Both the position numbers and the translations under genes were made by a program. Of a stretch of DNA of 7,785 nucleotides, positions 5,779-7,785 are shown piece by piece. Positions within the stretch are counted from its first letter, which is position 1. Each line of letters starts with the position of its first letter. Below the pieces are notes generated by a model. That model was given only the letters and a program-made list of their open reading frames with translations, made no database searches and was not told where the DNA came from. The stretch is from positions 1 through 7,785 of the forward strand of contig JAJQAI010000005.1 in the NCBI GenBank assembly GCA_021203915.1, read 5' to 3'. The stretch is from Prevotella sp. (GTDB lineage: Bacteria; Bacteroidota; Bacteroidia; Bacteroidales; Bacteroidaceae).

Positions 5779-7785
5779 ATGAGGGGCATTAAAGAAATTC
5801 TTCTTTCTATCATTTTGCTCTTTTGTTTTAGTCCTAGTCTTATGGCTACGGACTATTGTCCTGAGGATTATGTTTGGACCTCATGGAGCAAGAATTCCTC
5901 CGAATCTATGCCGTGTGGGGGCTGTGATGTAGGTCTTAATGTGTGGGTAGAGGATGGAGATGTGCTTTTTTATGTCTCTAGAAGTGGTATGTTTGATGAA
6001 AACAATACCCTATTAAAGGCAGGAAGATTTCGCCTACGCCTTAGTCCCAACTCATTTGATGACTCTATTGGGGATTTTAAACAAATTCTTTGTCTTGATG
6101 ATGGTGCAGTATATATAAAATCCTCTACAAAAGAGGTGCGCCTCTGGGCTGATGTATATACTTCGGCAGTATATATGGAAATATCATCTAAAGATAAGAC
6201 GGATGCTCTTTTAAGCTATGAGAGTTGGCGTTATAAGGATAGACCTCTTACAAAGGATGAGGCTCAGCAATGCTCCTATAAGTGGGTGATTCCAAGTGAC
6301 TGTACAACATATGGGGATTCTATAAAGATAGGGAAAAACTCTCTTGAGTTTTGGCATCAAAATCGTTTAAATACAGTATTTGATTTTACTATTACTAGGG
6401 AGGGCTTAGATAGCATAAAGTCAGAAATTTTTAACCCCATCGCTGGCCAACGCTTTTCTGGTCTAATGAAAGCTCAAGATTTTGAATTTGTTGGGACTCA
6501 AGATGGTGTTTATGCTTCAACGGATTACCGTTCCTGGCGTTTTAAGGCTGAAGGTATTCGCTCTTCTTTAATTACTATTGCTTTATATGATGGCGATAAA
6601 GCTCCCGATATTCCTTCGGCAAAAACATCACGCTCTCGAAGTGCTTCTTGGTGGCATAAGTTTTGGCAAAGAAGTAACATAAAAATTGATGGTGAGGGGA
6701 AAACCATAGCGCGCAACTATGAACTCTTTAGGTATATGCTTGGCTGCAATGCATATGGAAAGTGGCCTACAAAGTTTAATGGCGGGCTTTTCACTTTTGA
6801 CCCTGTATATGTTGATCAGACTACTCCATTTACTCCTGATTATCGTTGTTGGGGAGGTGGAACGATGACGGCTCAAAATCAAAGATTAGTGTATTGGGGA
6901 ATGCTTAAAAGTGGCGATACCGATATGATGGTCTCTGAATTTGACACTTATCTTCGTATGCTTCCAGCAGCAGAAAAACGTACTCTTTTTTATTGGGGAC
7001 ACCCGGGGGCTTCATTTACCGAACAAATAGAAAACTTCGGTCTTCCTAATCCTGCTGAGTATGGAAAGCATCCAGAGGGTACGGATTTAGGTGTCGAAAG
7101 AAACGCTTGGCTTGAATATCTTTGGGATACCTCCCTTGAGTTTTGTTCGATGATTCTTTATGCTAATAAGTATACGGGGATGGATATCACAAAGTATGAG
7201 CCACTTATTAGTTCAAGTTTAGTATTTTTTGATGAGCACTATCAATATTTAGCTAAAAAACGTGGTGCTAAAGCTTTAAATGGTGATGGTAAGCTAGTGC
7301 TATATCCTTCTTCTGGTTGCGAGACTTATAAAATGGCTTATAATGCCTCAAGTACTGTGGCTGCTTTAAAGGCTGTTCTTGAGCAAGTTAGAGAGTATGA
7401 TGCAAAAAGAGGTTACGTTTGGGGAGATACTCTTATTTCTAAAGATAAGTTCACCATAGATCCCTTGATGATTGAAAGAATTCCCGATATTCCTATTCAT
7501 TTTGTAGATGGTGATAGCCTTATTGCTCCTGCCTTAGCATGGGAGCGCATTCAAAATGTAGAGTCTCCTCAACTGTATCCAGTATTTCCTTGGAGAGTGT
7601 ATGGCTTAGGACGCCCAGGTATAGAAATTGCTAAGAATACTTATTTTAAAGATGCTCATGTTTTGGATATGCGCTCGGCAAAGGGTTGGAAACAAGATAA
7701 TATTTGGGCAGCATGTTTAGGCCTAGAAGATGAGGCTTTGGGTTTGCTAAAAGAAAAATTTGAGGATGGTCCTTATCGTTTCCCA
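5779..7785 (+). CDS. Secreted DUF5703-type, glycoside hydrolase-like protein, 3' end cut by the window edge
   Basis: The frame is open from ATG 5779 to the window end: 669 codons with no stop. The N-terminus is a clear signal peptide (basic MRGIK, hydrophobic core at about 7-19, likely cleavage after LMA at residue 23). A beta-rich domain follows with SSESMPCGGCDVGLNVW (40-56) and SRSGMFDENN (67-76), which I recognise as the DUF5703 N-terminal signature. From about residue 290 the protein becomes helical and aromatic-rich: SWWHKFWQRS (290-299), ARNYELFRYMLGCNAYGKWP (311-330), NGGLFTFDP (334-342), GGTMTAQNQRLVYW (360-373), WLEYLWDTSLEF (444-455) and YPSSGCETYKMAYN (509-522). This order resembles the (alpha/alpha)6-barrel glycosidases of the GH95 type, with E515 a possible catalytic acid; that is inference by analogy. 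ATG 5779 is preferred over upstream in-frame GTG 5755 because it gives the signal peptide directly. It likely forms an operon with the esterase and would act on the same glycan outside the cytoplasm. No activity can be assigned with confidence. Confidence 0.8.
   Translation, partial: MRGIKEILLSIILLFCFSPSLMATDYCPEDYVWTSWSKNSSESMPCGGCDVGLNVWVEDGDVLFYVSRSGMFDENNTLLKAGRFRLRLSPNSFDDSIGDFKQILCLDDGAVYIKSSTKEVRLWADVYTSAVYMEISSKDKTDALLSYESWRYKDRPLTKDEAQQCSYKWVIPSDCTTYGDSIKIGKNSLEFWHQNRLNTVFDFTITREGLDSIKSEIFNPIAGQRFSGLMKAQDFEFVGTQDGVYASTDYRSWRFKAEGIRSSLITIALYDGDKAPDIPSAKTSRSRSASWWHKFWQRSNIKIDGEGKTIARNYELFRYMLGCNAYGKWPTKFNGGLFTFDPVYVDQTTPFTPDYRCWGGGTMTAQNQRLVYWGMLKSGDTDMMVSEFDTYLRMLPAAEKRTLFYWGHPGASFTEQIENFGLPNPAEYGKHPEGTDLGVERNAWLEYLWDTSLEFCSMILYANKYTGMDITKYEPLISSSLVFFDEHYQYLAKKRGAKALNGDGKLVLYPSSGCETYKMAYNASSTVAALKAVLEQVREYDAKRGYVWGDTLISKDKFTIDPLMIERIPDIPIHFVDGDSLIAPALAWERIQNVESPQLYPVFPWRVYGLGRPGIEIAKNTYFKDAHVLDMRSAKGWKQDNIWAACLGLEDEALGLLKEKFEDGPYRFP

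Noticed and set aside
6525..6882. Two overlapping open frames on the - strand
   Set aside because: Both lie inside the DUF5703-type gene, which carries a continuous, motif-rich frame on the + strand through this stretch.

Overview
The window looks like a chromosomal segment from a member of the Bacteroidota, most likely the order Bacteroidales. The clues are AT-rich DNA (judged by eye), two good matches to the Bacteroidota -7 promoter box TAnnTTTG, A-rich start regions without Shine-Dalgarno sequences, a fused secDF gene of about 1000 codons, and a carbohydrate-active gene pair of the kind common in glycan-degrading Bacteroidales. The genus cannot be fixed from this sequence. All four genes are on the + strand.

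Layout: (1) Positions 1-1008 hold the 3' part of a membrane-anchored endonuclease/exonuclease/phosphatase (EEP) family gene; its N-terminus very likely lies before the window. (2) Positions 1009-1153 hold a promoter (-7 box at 1048-1055) and a leader with several competing inverted repeats. (3) Positions 1154-4138 hold a complete secDF, the proton-driven accessory motor of Sec protein export, with its key residues visible. (4) A strong intrinsic terminator at 4163-4205 closes secDF. (5) A second promoter (4251-4280) and a small palindrome (4291-4307) lead into a secreted SASA-family (sialate O-acetylesterase-like) carbohydrate esterase at 4340-5758. (6) After only 20 bases comes a large secreted DUF5703-type protein starting at 5779. 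It resembles alpha/alpha-barrel glycoside hydrolases and is cut by the right edge after 669 codons.

How they work together: the last two genes form a likely operon in which an esterase removes O-acetyl groups from a glycan and the DUF5703 protein acts on the chain. Both have export signals, so both should leave the cytoplasm through the Sec system that SecDF assists, but that link is generic. The EEP gene has no evident functional link to the others. I see no mobile element, CRISPR array, tRNA or rRNA, and no defence system. The region is mostly ordinary; the most open points are the secDF leader and the unknown substrate of the esterase-DUF5703 pair.
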